DNA of 35,500 nt from a virus (IMGVR_UViG_3300036770_002709:1-35500); one strand, 5' to 3'; shown: positions 1 through 8,443, counted from the stretch's first letter. Numbers and translations are program-made. The notes: generated by a model from the letters alone, not told the origin.

Positions 1-123
1 TTCTGTGCTAATAATCCATTGGTCGAAGTCATCCTGAATAGGATTGAAATAGCTGTCGTCATCGTAAAGCTGACCAATTAGGCTATCTTTTTGTTCAATT
101 GTTAAAAGTCCTACGTATGTCAT
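1..123 (-). CDS. N-terminal part of small virion-domain protein (cut by window edge)
   Basis: This is the first 41 codons of the 72-residue gene that appears whole at 34957-35175. The copy is cut only because the window opens here, so it is not a broken gene. Its start codon overlaps the end of the tail-fibre-like gene just upstream by four bases. See the intact copy for the description. Confidence 0.85.
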   Translation of the reverse strand, partial: MTYVGLLTIEQKDSLIGQLYDDDSYFNPIQDDFDQWIISTE

Positions 124-448
124 ACTTGTCTACCTAAAGTTGTTTGATATGCCTGCACGGCTGTGTAAAAATTACCTGCTTCTGTATCTGTTAAGCCATC
201 ACCAATAGATGCAAAAGCATATTGTTTATTTGAGTAAAGACCACCATCAATTGAGCCATTAAAATTTAATCCTGCAAGAACTAAATTAGCATTTGGTCTT
301 GTTCCTGATGCGTTTGTTGAACTTACAACAATACTTGAATTTTTAAAAGCCTTTTGACTTGTTCCAATTCTATTAGCAATATATAAGCCTAAAGAATTAG
401 GGTCTGAATTATAAATAGAAAAATTTGTAGTATTAACACCAAAATAAC
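1..448. repeat. Terminal redundancy, left copy
   Basis: This segment reappears at 35053-35500. The two copies are identical for 377 bases and then differ at four positions: 378, 380, 414 and 417 here. The overlap shows that the contig closes on itself, giving a unit of about 35,052 bp. It could be a true terminal repeat of the virion DNA or an assembly overlap of a circularly permuted genome; the sequence alone cannot decide. Confidence 0.93.
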
Positions 449-914
449 TATTATTACTTATATCAGACCTTCTTATACTTAAAATTAGGTATGTTGCTAC
501 TTGTACACCAAAATCTGAATCAACAGCACTTTGGTTTGACCTTGAATAAACTGAAATATGCCCATTATCATTTACTGAATATCCTGTGTTTGGATTAAAT
601 TTAGTATCAGCATAACCATTTATTCCATTACCTTGCACTCCATTAGCATCGTGTGTCCAACCTCCAAAAAACACCAACCTAAACGCTGCATTTGTGTCCT
701 GCGGGTCTTTCAAGTTCCACTTATGCGTTGTAGCAGTGCCTCCAACAAAAGGATATACAGCTTTCATCTTTGTCCAAATACCGTAGCCTTTCATATCCAA
801 AACAAGGGTATTTATCGCAGTCTTTTGCGTGTTATCTGTTATGCCTGCTGCCGTAATGAATGCTTGTGCATCAGGGTCGAAAGCAGCACCAAAAACGTAA
901 GGATTTATTATCAT
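120..914 (-). CDS. Tail-fibre-like / distal virion protein
   Basis: A 264-residue protein at the end of the structural module. Its N-terminal third (residues 10-100, with TQKTAINTLV, GYGIWTKMKA and GGWTHDANG) matches a segment I recognise from Bacteroidota phage structural proteins. The rest is rich in Asn, Ser, Gly and aromatic residues, as in beta-rich receptor-binding or fibre domains. The start codon overlaps the end of the 312-residue gene upstream by four bases, which implies translational coupling. The second copy at the window end differs at codons 166, 167 and 179; only codon 179 changes the residue (Ile to Val). A role in host contact is inferred from position, composition and this variation; no catalytic motif is visible. 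Confidence 0.75.
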   Translation of the reverse strand: MIINPYVFGAAFDPDAQAFITAAGITDNTQKTAINTLVLDMKGYGIWTKMKAVYPFVGGTATTHKWNLKDPQDTNAAFRLVFFGGWTHDANGVQGNGINGYADTKFNPNTGYSVNDNGHISVYSRSNQSAVDSDFGVQVATYLILSIRRSDISNNSYFGVNTTNFSIYNSDPNSLGLYIANRIGTSQKAFKNSSIVVSSTNASGTRPNANLVLAGLNFNGSIDGGLYSNKQYAFASIGDGLTDTEAGNFYTAVQAYQTTLGRQV

Positions 915-1849
915 CTTGTTCCGATTAGAGTTATTTTTAAACCTTTTGCAGTTCCGTCACCGATTTGGTCGATATCAATTGTTATTTCGGCATCATCAGT
1001 TAGTGCGGATGTTGTAATAGTTGCAGGTGTTGTTGCCGTTACAGATGTTTTTGCTGTATTGTCAATAGTTAGCTTTGTGCCGAGAATCGATGATCCTCCC
1101 TCGTTTATGTCAACTGTGAAGATAGAACCTGAAGCCTGAGCTGTAGTAAGCGAAGCACGAACCGAAGTTAGTGTCATAGCATGAGGCATTCTAAAGGTCA
1201 TCTTTGCAGTTCCAGTTGTTAATGCTGTTGTTTCATCGGAGGCAGCTAATTGAATCTCAACTGGCAATCCTGTAAAAACACCTGCATCAGTAATTGTTAA
1301 CCGTGCTAAATTATTTGTTTTTAATATAATATCGCCAGTTCCCTTACCCTCAATTACTATATCAGTATTATTTTGAGAATGTATTAAATCGCAATTATGA
1401 ATTTCTCCGCCAGTCATGTTTAGAGTTTGACCATTGCAATCAATAGAACCAACTGGATTAAGAAATAAATCACCAGTAGATGTAATTTCATTGACATTTA
1501 GAATGTCATTTCCATTCATATCAATATCATTAGCACCTGCCGAATTACCAGCAGTTAAAACCGTCGCTAAATTGTCACCGCTGCCAATTACATCAAAAAA
1601 AAAAGAAGTCGAAAGTAAAGCGACTAAATCAAAAGCATTACCAGAGAAGGCAACTGCAGCGGCTGGCTCAACCTGAGTATTGCTAATCTGACTCGCGAAT
1701 AAAGAATGCCATTGATTAAAACCAAATTTTACAATAACTTCGTCTGTTCCTTTTACATCCAAAGCATTAACATTGACAAAAACCTTTTGAATATTGCCAG
1801 CGGCATCCGTTAAAACGACATTTCCAGTCGATTGTTTAATTATGTTCAT
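911..1849 (-). CDS. Tail-fibre-like beta-rich structural protein
   Basis: A 312-residue protein between the connector and the distal tail-fibre-like gene. The middle (residues 110-190) has short repeats of the type NDIDMNGNDI, GSIDCNGQTL and TDIVIEGKGT, a pattern typical of phage fibre proteins that build beta-helices. The C-terminal 110 residues (from AMTLTSVRAS) resemble a jelly-roll domain common in phage virion proteins. It overlaps the connector gene by four bases. A run of ten T on the coding strand (1595-1604) encodes three Phe in a row and is a likely site of length changes. A fibre or tail-spike role is inferred; no depolymerase catalytic site is apparent. Confidence 0.7.
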   Translation of the reverse strand: MNIIKQSTGNVVLTDAAGNIQKVFVNVNALDVKGTDEVIVKFGFNQWHSLFASQISNTQVEPAAAVAFSGNAFDLVALLSTSFFFDVIGSGDNLATVLTAGNSAGANDIDMNGNDILNVNEITSTGDLFLNPVGSIDCNGQTLNMTGGEIHNCDLIHSQNNTDIVIEGKGTGDIILKTNNLARLTITDAGVFTGLPVEIQLAASDETTALTTGTAKMTFRMPHAMTLTSVRASLTTAQASGSIFTVDINEGGSSILGTKLTIDNTAKTSVTATTPATITTSALTDDAEITIDIDQIGDGTAKGLKITLIGTR

Positions 1850-2484
1850 TGGTAAAATATTATATTAGTTGAAGTATTTTTTTTCGTCTCGCAGGTATGG
1901 CAGTGCTTGCCAGTCATATTGAAATAGCCGCATCCGCAGTCTGTATGGCAGTGCCCGCAATCGTCCTCACAAGGGCAATTTTTAGCGTCAAATAATGGCA
2001 AAAGTGTTTTATTAGCACAAAGGAAATTTTCGATTAAAGGCTTTAAATTGTCAATCCTTTGCATCATATTGTCCTGCAGAAAGCGCACACCATTAACGCC
2101 AGCATTTTGAGCGAACTCACTATCGTTTTGATAAATGCCTTTACTGCTCACCTGAATAGTCAAATAAGGCAAAACTTCGTAATAGACAGCATAGGCAGTA
2201 TATCGAAGCAAAAAGCTCGTCCAGAGCGTTTCATATATCGCAGGAGCAGGAGCAATAAACTTCGGCACAATTGCCCCGACTGCAGGGTTGTAATTGCTTT
2301 CTAAGGGGTTTTGCTGAGCTATCATGTCATTGTATAAGGCAACCCCTAAAAGTGGCTGCAAAAAGCGTTCCTCGCTATCTTTTACGTGAGGGCTTATTTG
2401 ATTAACGTCAAAACGAGCCGTAACTGGAGCAGGTCTGTAAATGCCAGTATTTACTACCTCAGCTGGCTTGATTAGTGTCTGCAT
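1846..2484 (-). CDS. Head-tail connector (adaptor) with C-terminal Cys/His cluster
   Basis: A 212-residue protein directly after the portal, overlapping it by 26 bases. The helical N-terminal part (RFLQPLLGVALYNDMI, then an aromatic segment around residues 84-108) resembles the gp6-like connector proteins of Bacteroidota phages, which dock under the portal. Residues 170-198 form a dense metal-site-like cluster with Cys at 170, 172, 176, 179, 183, 185, 195 and 198 and His at 178, 180, 194 and 196. Such a tail is not expected in a connector and could bind zinc or form disulfides. Connector assignment comes from position plus pattern; the cluster's role is unknown. Confidence 0.65.
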   Translation of the reverse strand: MQTLIKPAEVVNTGIYRPAPVTARFDVNQISPHVKDSEERFLQPLLGVALYNDMIAQQNPLESNYNPAVGAIVPKFIAPAPAIYETLWTSFLLRYTAYAVYYEVLPYLTIQVSSKGIYQNDSEFAQNAGVNGVRFLQDNMMQRIDNLKPLIENFLCANKTLLPLFDAKNCPCEDDCGHCHTDCGCGYFNMTGKHCHTCETKKNTSTNIIFYQ

Positions 2485-3859
2485 TTTCTATATTTAATTG
2501 CTCTTGTTGAATTTGTTGAAAACCTAACTCCGCACGCATTTCGTCAACCGTCAAAATATCTTTGATCGGAATATCTCCAGCAAAACTTACTGGCATTGGC
2601 TTCGCTATATCGACCGCAATATTAGACCAATCAAAGCCTAACCATTTGCCAGCGTCTTGTATAACTGGATTAAGGAACTTTGTTAAATAAAGCCTTTGCA
2701 TTGGACGAATAACCGTATTATAAACAATATCAAATTCAGATCTTATCTGTTGATTAGTTCCTAAACTTCCAGCCGTTCTTAAGCCAGTGAGCGAAACGGA
2801 CCAGCGATGTGCCGCAATGATATTCGTCTGAGCCATGTTTTGTAAGTTCAAAAATTCGCCCTCGTTACTGCTATTTAAAACCTGAACGTCTGATTTATAG
2901 GTCGGGTCCCTCAAAGCCTGAATAAACATTTTAGAATTATTCCCAGTGCCAGTAAAACATTCTTTCATTGCCCGCACTACTTGCTGAGCTTCCTCTTGAT
3001 TGGCTGAGCCAAAGAGCGAAATAATAGCCGAAGGAGTGAAACCATTTTCGAACTTGCTTTGATTAAATTTCGGAATCCTATATTCGAGTTCCGCCCAGAT
3101 TTTGGCGCTCACCCAGTCAGGAATACCCCAATAAACAAGCGTAGGCTCATAATTTTTCAAGTGAACTATTGACTTTTCAACGCCTCCGATTTTCTCAAAG
3201 ACTGGAAAAATAGGTAAATCAGTCACATTTTGAGGAGTTATCTCCCATGCTTCCTCAAATTCATCTGAAACCCCTATATGAGTGGGATAAATACTATCCT
3301 TTGCAGCTTTTCGAGGTCTGCACCAGTTAATAGGCAGGCAGCGCAAATAATATTTTTTTGTCTGACCTACTTTTATTCTTTGAACTTCGACAAAGGCATT
3401 CCCAAAACTTGCAAAATCTTTACTAATTTTAGCAGTCAACTCCTCAACATTTTCGCCCTCAGGAGTCAAAGCCGTGAGCCATTCATTTAAAGACTGGATC
3501 TGATCCTCTGTTATTTCTGCCGCCTCAGCTTTTGCAGTTTTTAAACTCGCCAGCATTGACATAGTCGAAGCAGGAACAGTATAAAAGCCGTCACCGCCAA
3601 AGTAATTAACTTTTTGCTGAATTATTCCGCTTGTCGTTGGCGAATTATTACAAATAGCCTGCAATCGGTCAAGCCTGCAGAGGTCATAAGTGCTGAAAGG
3701 AACATAATCCCAGACCGTTTTTTGCAAAATGTCCCGAGTCGGCTCTCTGAAAATGTCATCAACTTTAAACGGATTTACACCGAGATTAAGCGAACCCCAT
3801 GCGTAAACGTCTGTTTTTGGCTTATTTTCGCCCGATATAACGACTTTTCTTCTACTCAT
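2459..3859 (-). CDS. Portal protein
   Basis: A 466-residue protein with the layout of a phage portal. Portals form the dodecameric ring at the capsid vertex through which DNA enters and leaves. Supporting segments are LDRLQAICNNSPTTSGIIQQK (helix preceding the stem), AFVEVQR, the HLKNYEP segment that fits the family's receptor-proximal loop, and a C-terminal half with IRPMQRLYLTKFL. Length fits a siphovirus portal. It is preceded by a small gene overlapping it by eight bases and followed by the connector. Unusually it lies downstream of the capsid gene and about 17 kb from the terminase. Confidence 0.8.
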   Translation of the reverse strand: MSRRKVVISGENKPKTDVYAWGSLNLGVNPFKVDDIFREPTRDILQKTVWDYVPFSTYDLCRLDRLQAICNNSPTTSGIIQQKVNYFGGDGFYTVPASTMSMLASLKTAKAEAAEITEDQIQSLNEWLTALTPEGENVEELTAKISKDFASFGNAFVEVQRIKVGQTKKYYLRCLPINWCRPRKAAKDSIYPTHIGVSDEFEEAWEITPQNVTDLPIFPVFEKIGGVEKSIVHLKNYEPTLVYWGIPDWVSAKIWAELEYRIPKFNQSKFENGFTPSAIISLFGSANQEEAQQVVRAMKECFTGTGNNSKMFIQALRDPTYKSDVQVLNSSNEGEFLNLQNMAQTNIIAAHRWSVSLTGLRTAGSLGTNQQIRSEFDIVYNTVIRPMQRLYLTKFLNPVIQDAGKWLGFDWSNIAVDIAKPMPVSFAGDIPIKDILTVDEMRAELGFQQIQQEQLNIENADTNQAS

Positions 3860-4052
3860 TATTATTATCTGTACTTTCTGCTTTAAAGTTGTCTACATCC
3901 TTGTTTTTTGGCTTTTTGCCTACCAACTCAACACCTTTAAAACCTATGTGATATAAATGTTCGAGCTGTTCCTGCGTTGCTTTTGACAAATGTACGGTAA
4001 ATTCTGTATTATAGACCGTGCAATCGATAAATTTTTCTTTTACTTTAAACAT
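3852..4052 (-). CDS. Small conserved-type protein upstream of portal
   Basis: A 66-residue charged protein. The C-terminal 20 residues are Lys, Asp, Asn and Glu rich and likely flexible. The gene lies between a strong terminator-like hairpin and the portal gene, whose start it overlaps by eight bases, so it is probably co-translated with the portal. No fold or motif is recognisable. A minor head-assembly role is only a guess from position. Confidence 0.55.
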   Translation of the reverse strand: MFKVKEKFIDCTVYNTEFTVHLSKATQEQLEHLYHIGFKGVELVGKKPKNKDVDNFKAESTDNNNE

Positions 4053-4070
4053 AAAAACAGATTTTAATTT

Positions 4071-4099
4071 AAAAAAGGGGAAGGATTAACACCCTCCCC
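4071..4099 (-). terminator. Intrinsic terminator after the capsid / tail-tube genes
   Basis: On the minus strand a GC-rich arm GGGGAGG pairs with CCTTCCCC across a short loop (one base bulged) and is followed by six T. It sits just after the 177-residue structural gene and before the 66-residue gene. It would separate abundant capsid and tail-tube transcripts from the lower-level portal message. Confidence 0.75.
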
Positions 4100-4129
4100 C
4101 TCCGTATGAATTCCCCCAAAATCCAAAAA

Positions 4130-4663
4130 TTAGACTGGAATAGTTACACTTGAAGCGACTGGAATAGCCTGAACCGTGCCTCTTGACGTCAAAGTAATTG
4201 TCGATTGGTTCTGGTCGTTAATTGCTGTTCCCGTAATAGTTTCAAAATTTGTTAGCTGAGCAGGGTAAGCAATTCCCAAAGTTGTCAAAGCATCTGGAGC
4301 ACCCCACAACCAACGTGTTCCGTTGTTTTCTTCGTGAATTACGATAAAACCGCAGCAACAGTCTTGCAATTCCTTAATAGCCTCTCTCGTTGCCAAAGCG
4401 TGACAAGGAAAGACAGCTACCAAAGTTTGAGTAATAACAGTATTACAGTTGGCTCTTTCGCCAGTCTCTGTAAAGTTGGCAGTCTCCTGATATGGCTCAA
4501 ACTCATAGAATTTAGTTAAGCCAACCATTGTGATCGTGTCAATTTCGCCAGCCGTGATGTTCAAAGCAGATACATCCTCTTTAGATGCTACCCAAAACTT
4601 AGCTAAACCACCAGCGCAGGCATTAGCGCAATCTATTGTTAAACCTGATGTTAAACAGCTCAT
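4130..4663 (-). CDS. Putative major tail tube protein
   Basis: A 177-residue protein right after the major capsid gene. The order of short motifs (FYEFEPYQETANFTET near residue 52, a THR/ALATREAIKEL-type helix, IVIHEENNGTRWLWG, then TGTAINDQNQSTITLTS) matches the pattern I associate with tail-tube proteins of Bacteroidota phages. The strong terminator directly downstream fits a highly expressed virion protein. It is oddly rich in Cys (positions 3, 12, 16 and a CCC triplet around residue 103). An alternative is a capsid-associated protein, given its place between the capsid and portal genes. Confidence 0.55.
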   Translation of the reverse strand: MSCLTSGLTIDCANACAGGLAKFWVASKEDVSALNITAGEIDTITMVGLTKFYEFEPYQETANFTETGERANCNTVITQTLVAVFPCHALATREAIKELQDCCCGFIVIHEENNGTRWLWGAPDALTTLGIAYPAQLTNFETITGTAINDQNQSTITLTSRGTVQAIPVASSVTIPV

Positions 4664-4689
4664 ATTTATATTTTTATTAGGTTAAAAAA

Positions 4690-5679
4690 TTAGTATGCAA
4701 CCGTGATCAGGTCGGAGTGCTTATAGTTAAAACCAAGATAAAACTTAGATTTTACTTTTAATTTCTCATCCTCTTCGTCATGCCAAGCGATTGACTGATT
4801 GATTGGATTTGCAATATCAGTACCCAGAACAAAGTTTGTGCGCTCAGTATAAAGGACAAAGTTAGCATCAGTTACATTAAGGTATTGAGCTGCGTATTGC
4901 TGCCAGTCGTACATTGGACGAACCTCAATGCCGTTGAATGTCAATCTTTGCGCTCCATTTGTAAGGAGTGTCAAGTGAGCCGCTGAGCTTACACCATTAT
5001 TTTGTAGATCCTGCAGGTATTGTCTGTAAACATTGGCAGAAACCAAGAATACTTTTTGAGCTTCAGGAACAGCAGCCAAAACATTTGAGCTATTTTCCCA
5101 AACTGCAGTAAGAAGGTCGATACCGTCACCAGCGCCAAGCGGAGTGCCTGAGTTTGAATTGATATAAGGAACTAAGTTGCCAGCAACCAATTGAGGAATA
5201 TAAACCGACCACATACCGTCTGTGATATTTACAGCATCGTCAACATTCGCCTTGTTACCAAAGAAAGCTACTTTAAGCATCTGTTTTTTAAGAGCCTGAA
5301 CCATGCGAGTCATAAGAATTTGCATGAAGATAGTTCCTTCCAAATTGCTGCTATTGGTGCCAGCTTTGAGCTTTTGCTTGTATACTGTACCTACAAATTC
5401 GTCATAACAAAGCTCCAGATTTACTTTCACTTCGTCAACTTCGATACATCTTTCAAACAAACCTAAGTTACCTTTTGGAGTCCAACCGCAACCGTTAGCC
5501 AGTTGCATAATATCTTCCATTGCGCCAACATATCCGATTTGTTGCTTATTGTTTACGAGTACCATTGTCTCGAAAATCTCTTCTATTTCAGCGTCAAAAA
5601 ATACTGGTTTGAAAAGCATTTCCTGAGCCTGAGTTCCGACTAAGCCAATACGAAATTGACCTGCTTCAAAAGTTGCCAT
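4690..5679 (-). CDS. Major capsid protein
   Basis: A 329-residue protein placed after the protease and decoration genes. It has the expected traits of a capsid subunit: no signal peptide, an acidic to neutral mix, a helix around residues 120-140 (FMQILMTRMVQALKKQMLKV), a core strand AQKVFLVSANVYRQYLQDLQ, the segment FNGIEVRPMYDW, and a C-terminal strand KSKFYLGFNYKHSDLITVAY. Length matches compact HK97-fold capsid proteins. The protease-capsid neighbourhood supports the call; I did not recognise a named family. Confidence 0.8.
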   Translation of the reverse strand: MATFEAGQFRIGLVGTQAQEMLFKPVFFDAEIEEIFETMVLVNNKQQIGYVGAMEDIMQLANGCGWTPKGNLGLFERCIEVDEVKVNLELCYDEFVGTVYKQKLKAGTNSSNLEGTIFMQILMTRMVQALKKQMLKVAFFGNKANVDDAVNITDGMWSVYIPQLVAGNLVPYINSNSGTPLGAGDGIDLLTAVWENSSNVLAAVPEAQKVFLVSANVYRQYLQDLQNNGVSSAAHLTLLTNGAQRLTFNGIEVRPMYDWQQYAAQYLNVTDANFVLYTERTNFVLGTDIANPINQSIAWHDEEDEKLKVKSKFYLGFNYKHSDLITVAY

Positions 5680-5710
5680 ATTTATAATTATTTAGATTTT
5701 AGTTAATGAA

Positions 5711-6481
5711 TTAAACAAGAGTCCAAGTTACTACTAAAGTAATATTTCCTCCGTCACTTACAAAGTTAATATCGCCCGTTTGAGCACCTGCTCCGAGTGT
5801 ACCGTCAGCAACTGCACTAAGTGTATATTTTTGACCTGGATAGATAACGCCTGCAAATTGAGGAAGTGTCGCAGTCAATACGTCAGCAACTGGAGTCGCA
5901 CTTGCAACGGTCAAAACCGTAAAGCCTGTATTATGCAATTCAACTTGAAAAGGAATGTTTGTTCCGTCAGGAAATGAACCTAAATCGATGGAAGTTACAG
6001 CAACTGAACCGCCAACTTCATAAACTGCCAAAACTGGAGCATTTGAAGCAACCGTATCAAGAGTCAAAACACCACCCTCATAACTGAAATTATAAACCAC
6101 TTTGCAATTACAGCTCAATAAGTCTCCTTCGCCAGTTTCCATTACAATCGTAGCAGTCCAATCTGAACCGAGTAAACTTGTAACGTCAACGTCCATAGTC
6201 GGATTGATGCCATTATTAACAACAGTAACAAAATTACCTTTGCCGTCTGTGATTTGCAATTTTACATATTTAAAATCGTAAGCGTCTGTCGGAGCTCCAA
6301 AAGTTAGTTCAGCAATACCCTCAACAACTTCCAAAGAGCCAACAAGTTCAAGTGTACAAGCTCCGCACTCCTCAATTTTTAGTATTTCAGCGTTTGCAGG
6401 GTTTGCAAGTGGATTGGTACGACCGAAGAAATACTCCTCGCTGTTACCCTCCTGATAAAAATTTTCTTTATTGAATGACAT
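5711..6481 (-). CDS. Capsid decoration-like protein with C-terminal Ig-type domain
   Basis: A 256-residue protein between the head protease and the major capsid protein, the usual place of decoration or head-stabilising proteins. The N-terminal half is beta-rich with several Cys (CGACTL, SCNCK). The C-terminal 95 residues look like a bacterial Ig/ASH-type beta-sandwich: IDLGSFPDGT, a VELHNTGFTVLTV strand pair, VIYPGQKYTL and a closing GDINFVSDGG strand. Ig-like domains on virions often display on the capsid surface and bind host polysaccharide weakly. Role inferred from position and fold impression. Confidence 0.6.
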   Translation of the reverse strand: MSFNKENFYQEGNSEEYFFGRTNPLANPANAEILKIEECGACTLELVGSLEVVEGIAELTFGAPTDAYDFKYVKLQITDGKGNFVTVVNNGINPTMDVDVTSLLGSDWTATIVMETGEGDLLSCNCKVVYNFSYEGGVLTLDTVASNAPVLAVYEVGGSVAVTSIDLGSFPDGTNIPFQVELHNTGFTVLTVASATPVADVLTATLPQFAGVIYPGQKYTLSAVADGTLGAGAQTGDINFVSDGGNITLVVTWTLV

Positions 6482-6487
6482 TTTATA

Positions 6488-7462
6488 TTAGTTTTTGATA
6501 AGTGAGTTAATAAATTTTGATGCCTGCAAAATCTGGTCCTGAGTGAAACCGATTTCAGCAGTTTTTTCTGCTTTTACATCACTTTTATAGCTAATTTTCG
6601 CCTGAATTTCAGCTTCAAGTGCTTCGAGTTTGAGTTGTTTTTCTTCGAGCTGTTTGTCCAGAGCCTCGATTTTAGCCAACATTTCGGCTGTATCGTCGGT
6701 CTTTACTTCCTCTTTTACTTCAATGGCTGGCTCTTCGGCTTTTTCCTCAACAATGGCAGCCGTTTCGACTTCCTGCTCAGTTATTTCAGCTTTAAAACCA
6801 AACATCGCAGCGAGTTGCTGAAGAAAAGTCTTTTTTTCAACTTGCATACTGTTTTTGATTTGATTTGGAATGTTTTTAAATTTTGCCTCCGCTCTAATCA
6901 TTGCGTAGGTTTCTTCATATATAGAGTTTTCGTTTGTTTTCTCTTCGACAATCATGTCGATAAAACCCATTTCGAGCGCTTCCTCTGCCGTGAGCCAAGT
7001 TTCAGCCGACATCATTTTTTTAACTTCCTCTAAAGTCTTTTCTTTGCTGCCTCCGATTAACTTTCCTTTGCTTTCGAGCTGAGCCGTATAAATTGCAGCC
7101 ATCTGCTCGTCAAACATTCTCAAAAGCTCGATAGTCTTTTCAAGTTCAAATACGTTCCCTTCAACTCCGCCCCAAGAATTATGCATCATAAAAAAGGAGT
7201 TTTTAGTCATTTCCTTTTTCTTTCCTGCCATTAGTATGATAGTCGCAGCGCTGGCAACAATCCCGATGCCTCTCGTTGTGGTTTTACCTGGATACAAAGC
7301 AATCATTTCAGATATTGCCATGCCTTCGATAATAGAACCTCCAGAACTTGATATATTGATAAGCACGTCCTGACCGCCTGCATCGTTTAACGCCTTTTTG
7401 ACCGAGTCTTTCGTCTCAGTATCTTTGCTGCCAATTGTGCCGAAAATGTTTAATTCAAACAT
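6488..7462 (-). CDS. ClpP-like head maturation protease with scaffold-like C-terminus
   Basis: A 324-residue protein opening the head operon. The N-terminal 190 residues form a ClpP/S14 serine protease domain: ISSSGGSIIEGMAI, the nucleophile Ser71 in GIVASAATIILMAG and His94 in FMMHNSWGG. In phages this domain trims capsid precursors. The C-terminal part (about 215-290) is a Glu/Lys-rich coiled coil, as in protease-scaffold fusions; no separate scaffold gene is present, so this tail may supply that function. It is followed at once by the decoration and capsid genes. A promoter lies just upstream at 7481-7513, giving a very short leader. Confidence 0.85.
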   Translation of the reverse strand: MFELNIFGTIGSKDTETKDSVKKALNDAGGQDVLINISSSGGSIIEGMAISEMIALYPGKTTTRGIGIVASAATIILMAGKKKEMTKNSFFMMHNSWGGVEGNVFELEKTIELLRMFDEQMAAIYTAQLESKGKLIGGSKEKTLEEVKKMMSAETWLTAEEALEMGFIDMIVEEKTNENSIYEETYAMIRAEAKFKNIPNQIKNSMQVEKKTFLQQLAAMFGFKAEITEQEVETAAIVEEKAEEPAIEVKEEVKTDDTAEMLAKIEALDKQLEEKQLKLEALEAEIQAKISYKSDVKAEKTAEIGFTQDQILQASKFINSLIKN

Positions 7463-7480
7463 CGTTTAATAGATTTTCAA

Positions 7481-7513
7481 CAAAAATAAATAGTCATTAA
7501 CTCACAAAAAAAC
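7481..7513 (-). promoter_or_regulatory. Promoter of head operon
   Basis: On the minus strand GTTTTTTT is followed, 25 nt from its G, by TATTTTTG, matching the TAnnTTTG box of Bacteroidota promoters and the spacing of the other phage promoters here. Transcription would start roughly 10-15 bases before the protease start codon. It lies immediately after the glucosaminidase terminator. Confidence 0.6.
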
Positions 7514-7520
7514 GATAAAT

Positions 7521-7552
7521 AAAAAAAACTGCTACCCAGTTAAGGATAGCAG
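7521..7552 (-). terminator. Terminator between upstream operon and head operon
   Basis: Minus-strand CTGCTA pairs with TAGCAG, with an inner CC/GG pair, and is followed by eight or more T. It lies downstream of the glucosaminidase gene and just before the head-operon promoter, so it insulates two transcription units. The 140-base gap 7463-7602 holds only this hairpin and the promoter. Confidence 0.75.
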
Positions 7553-7602
7553 CCAACTTAAAACTACATGGAATTACTACACACAAACACAAATATAAAT
7601 CT

Positions 7603-8121
7603 TTATTTCAAATCATAGCGCCAAAGCTCATATTTTTCAATTACTGAGATTAAAATTTCGGCATATTTTGGAGCTGTTGCATATCCACATTTTTTCAAAC
7701 CTCGTGCCCAACTTTTATAATCAGTCCTTTTAAGCTTTGTCAGGTGTCTGTAATGCCGTGACGTCAATAATCTGGAGTGGTCCCGATATGACCACCACGC
7801 AGAGCGATAAACAACGAACCTATCTTTCGGAGTGTCATCTCGATAAACTGCAAACTTTTCTTTTCTGCCTTTATGCCATTTTACCCCAAAGTGGTTATTG
7901 TGTTTTCTGGCTAAACTTGATCGTCCGCAGTTGCTTTCAATTATACCCTGAGCCAGCGTTATACTGACTGGAATATTAAAGAGCTCCGCTTCCTTCTTTG
8001 CCGTCCTTAAATACTTATCAATGTATTGCTCAATGTGATTTTTTGGCGGCTGCCTTTTTAGCGCTGGAAATGTTGCAGAGCTAAACAAAAAAGTCGTTAA
8101 AATTAAAATTGCTATTTTCAT
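7603..8121 (-). CDS. Secreted glucosaminidase (peptidoglycan hydrolase)
   Basis: A 172-residue protein with an N-terminal signal peptide (hydrophobic residues 3-17). The rest matches the glucosaminidase family (PF01832, FlgJ/LytG type), which cuts the glycan backbone: SITLAQGIIESNCGRSSLA carries the catalytic Glu62, followed by NHFGVKWHKG, FVVYRSAWWSYRDHSRLL and KKCGYATAPKYAEIL. It lies at the end of the small-gene operon, before the head genes. It may act in lysis or as a virion-associated wall enzyme. The signal peptide implies export by the host Sec system. Confidence 0.85.
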   Translation of the reverse strand: MKIAILILTTFLFSSATFPALKRQPPKNHIEQYIDKYLRTAKKEAELFNIPVSITLAQGIIESNCGRSSLARKHNNHFGVKWHKGRKEKFAVYRDDTPKDRFVVYRSAWWSYRDHSRLLTSRHYRHLTKLKRTDYKSWARGLKKCGYATAPKYAEILISVIEKYELWRYDLK

Positions 8122-8136
8122 AAATAAGGTTTTAAA

Positions 8137-8382
8137 TTATAAAAAAATGTTGACTAAAGCAGCTCCTAAGGCATAGCCAGAGCCATAACACAAAGCTAAT
8201 TTTGCACGCTGCCAATTGTCTTTTGCTTCGATTTGATAGGCAAGGAAGGGCAATCCTAAAAACGGACCAACAAACGCCCAAAAAACCATTGGAAAAAGTA
8301 CCCTATCCGAAACAGCACTAATATAAAATGTGCTTGCTATTTCGATAATTACTGCCGCAATGAATAGGATAAAATATTTCAT
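8137..8382 (-). CDS. Small membrane protein, holin candidate
   Basis: An 81-residue protein with about three hydrophobic segments (residues 2-24, 29-48 and 62-80) separated by a short charged loop (EAKDNWQRAK). It sits directly upstream of the glucosaminidase with 15 bases between them. Size, membrane content and pairing with a wall hydrolase fit a class I or II holin, but no family is recognised. The spacer to the next gene contains a leader of the AAAACCTTATT type. Confidence 0.55.
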   Translation of the reverse strand: MKYFILFIAAVIIEIASTFYISAVSDRVLFPMVFWAFVGPFLGLPFLAYQIEAKDNWQRAKLALCYGSGYALGAALVNIFL

Positions 8383-8400
8383 TGTGTTTGTTTTAAAGTT

Positions 8401-8443
8401 AAAAAAATGCTGTCTTTCCAGCTGTCATCGGTTTTCCGAAAAC
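8401..8443 (-). terminator. Possible hairpin terminator / attenuator
   Basis: On the minus strand two hairpins precede a run of seven T: GTTTTC/GAAAAC with a one-base loop, and GCTG/CAGC around a six-base loop. They lie between the 70-residue gene and the membrane protein gene. The stems are short, so partial read-through is expected. Confidence 0.4.

Noticed and set aside
633-1139. A 168-codon plus-strand frame opposite the fibre-like genes
   Set aside because: It lies wholly antisense to two well-supported genes, has no promoter or leader of the kinds used here, and its product looks like out-of-frame translation (Ser/Val/Ile runs).
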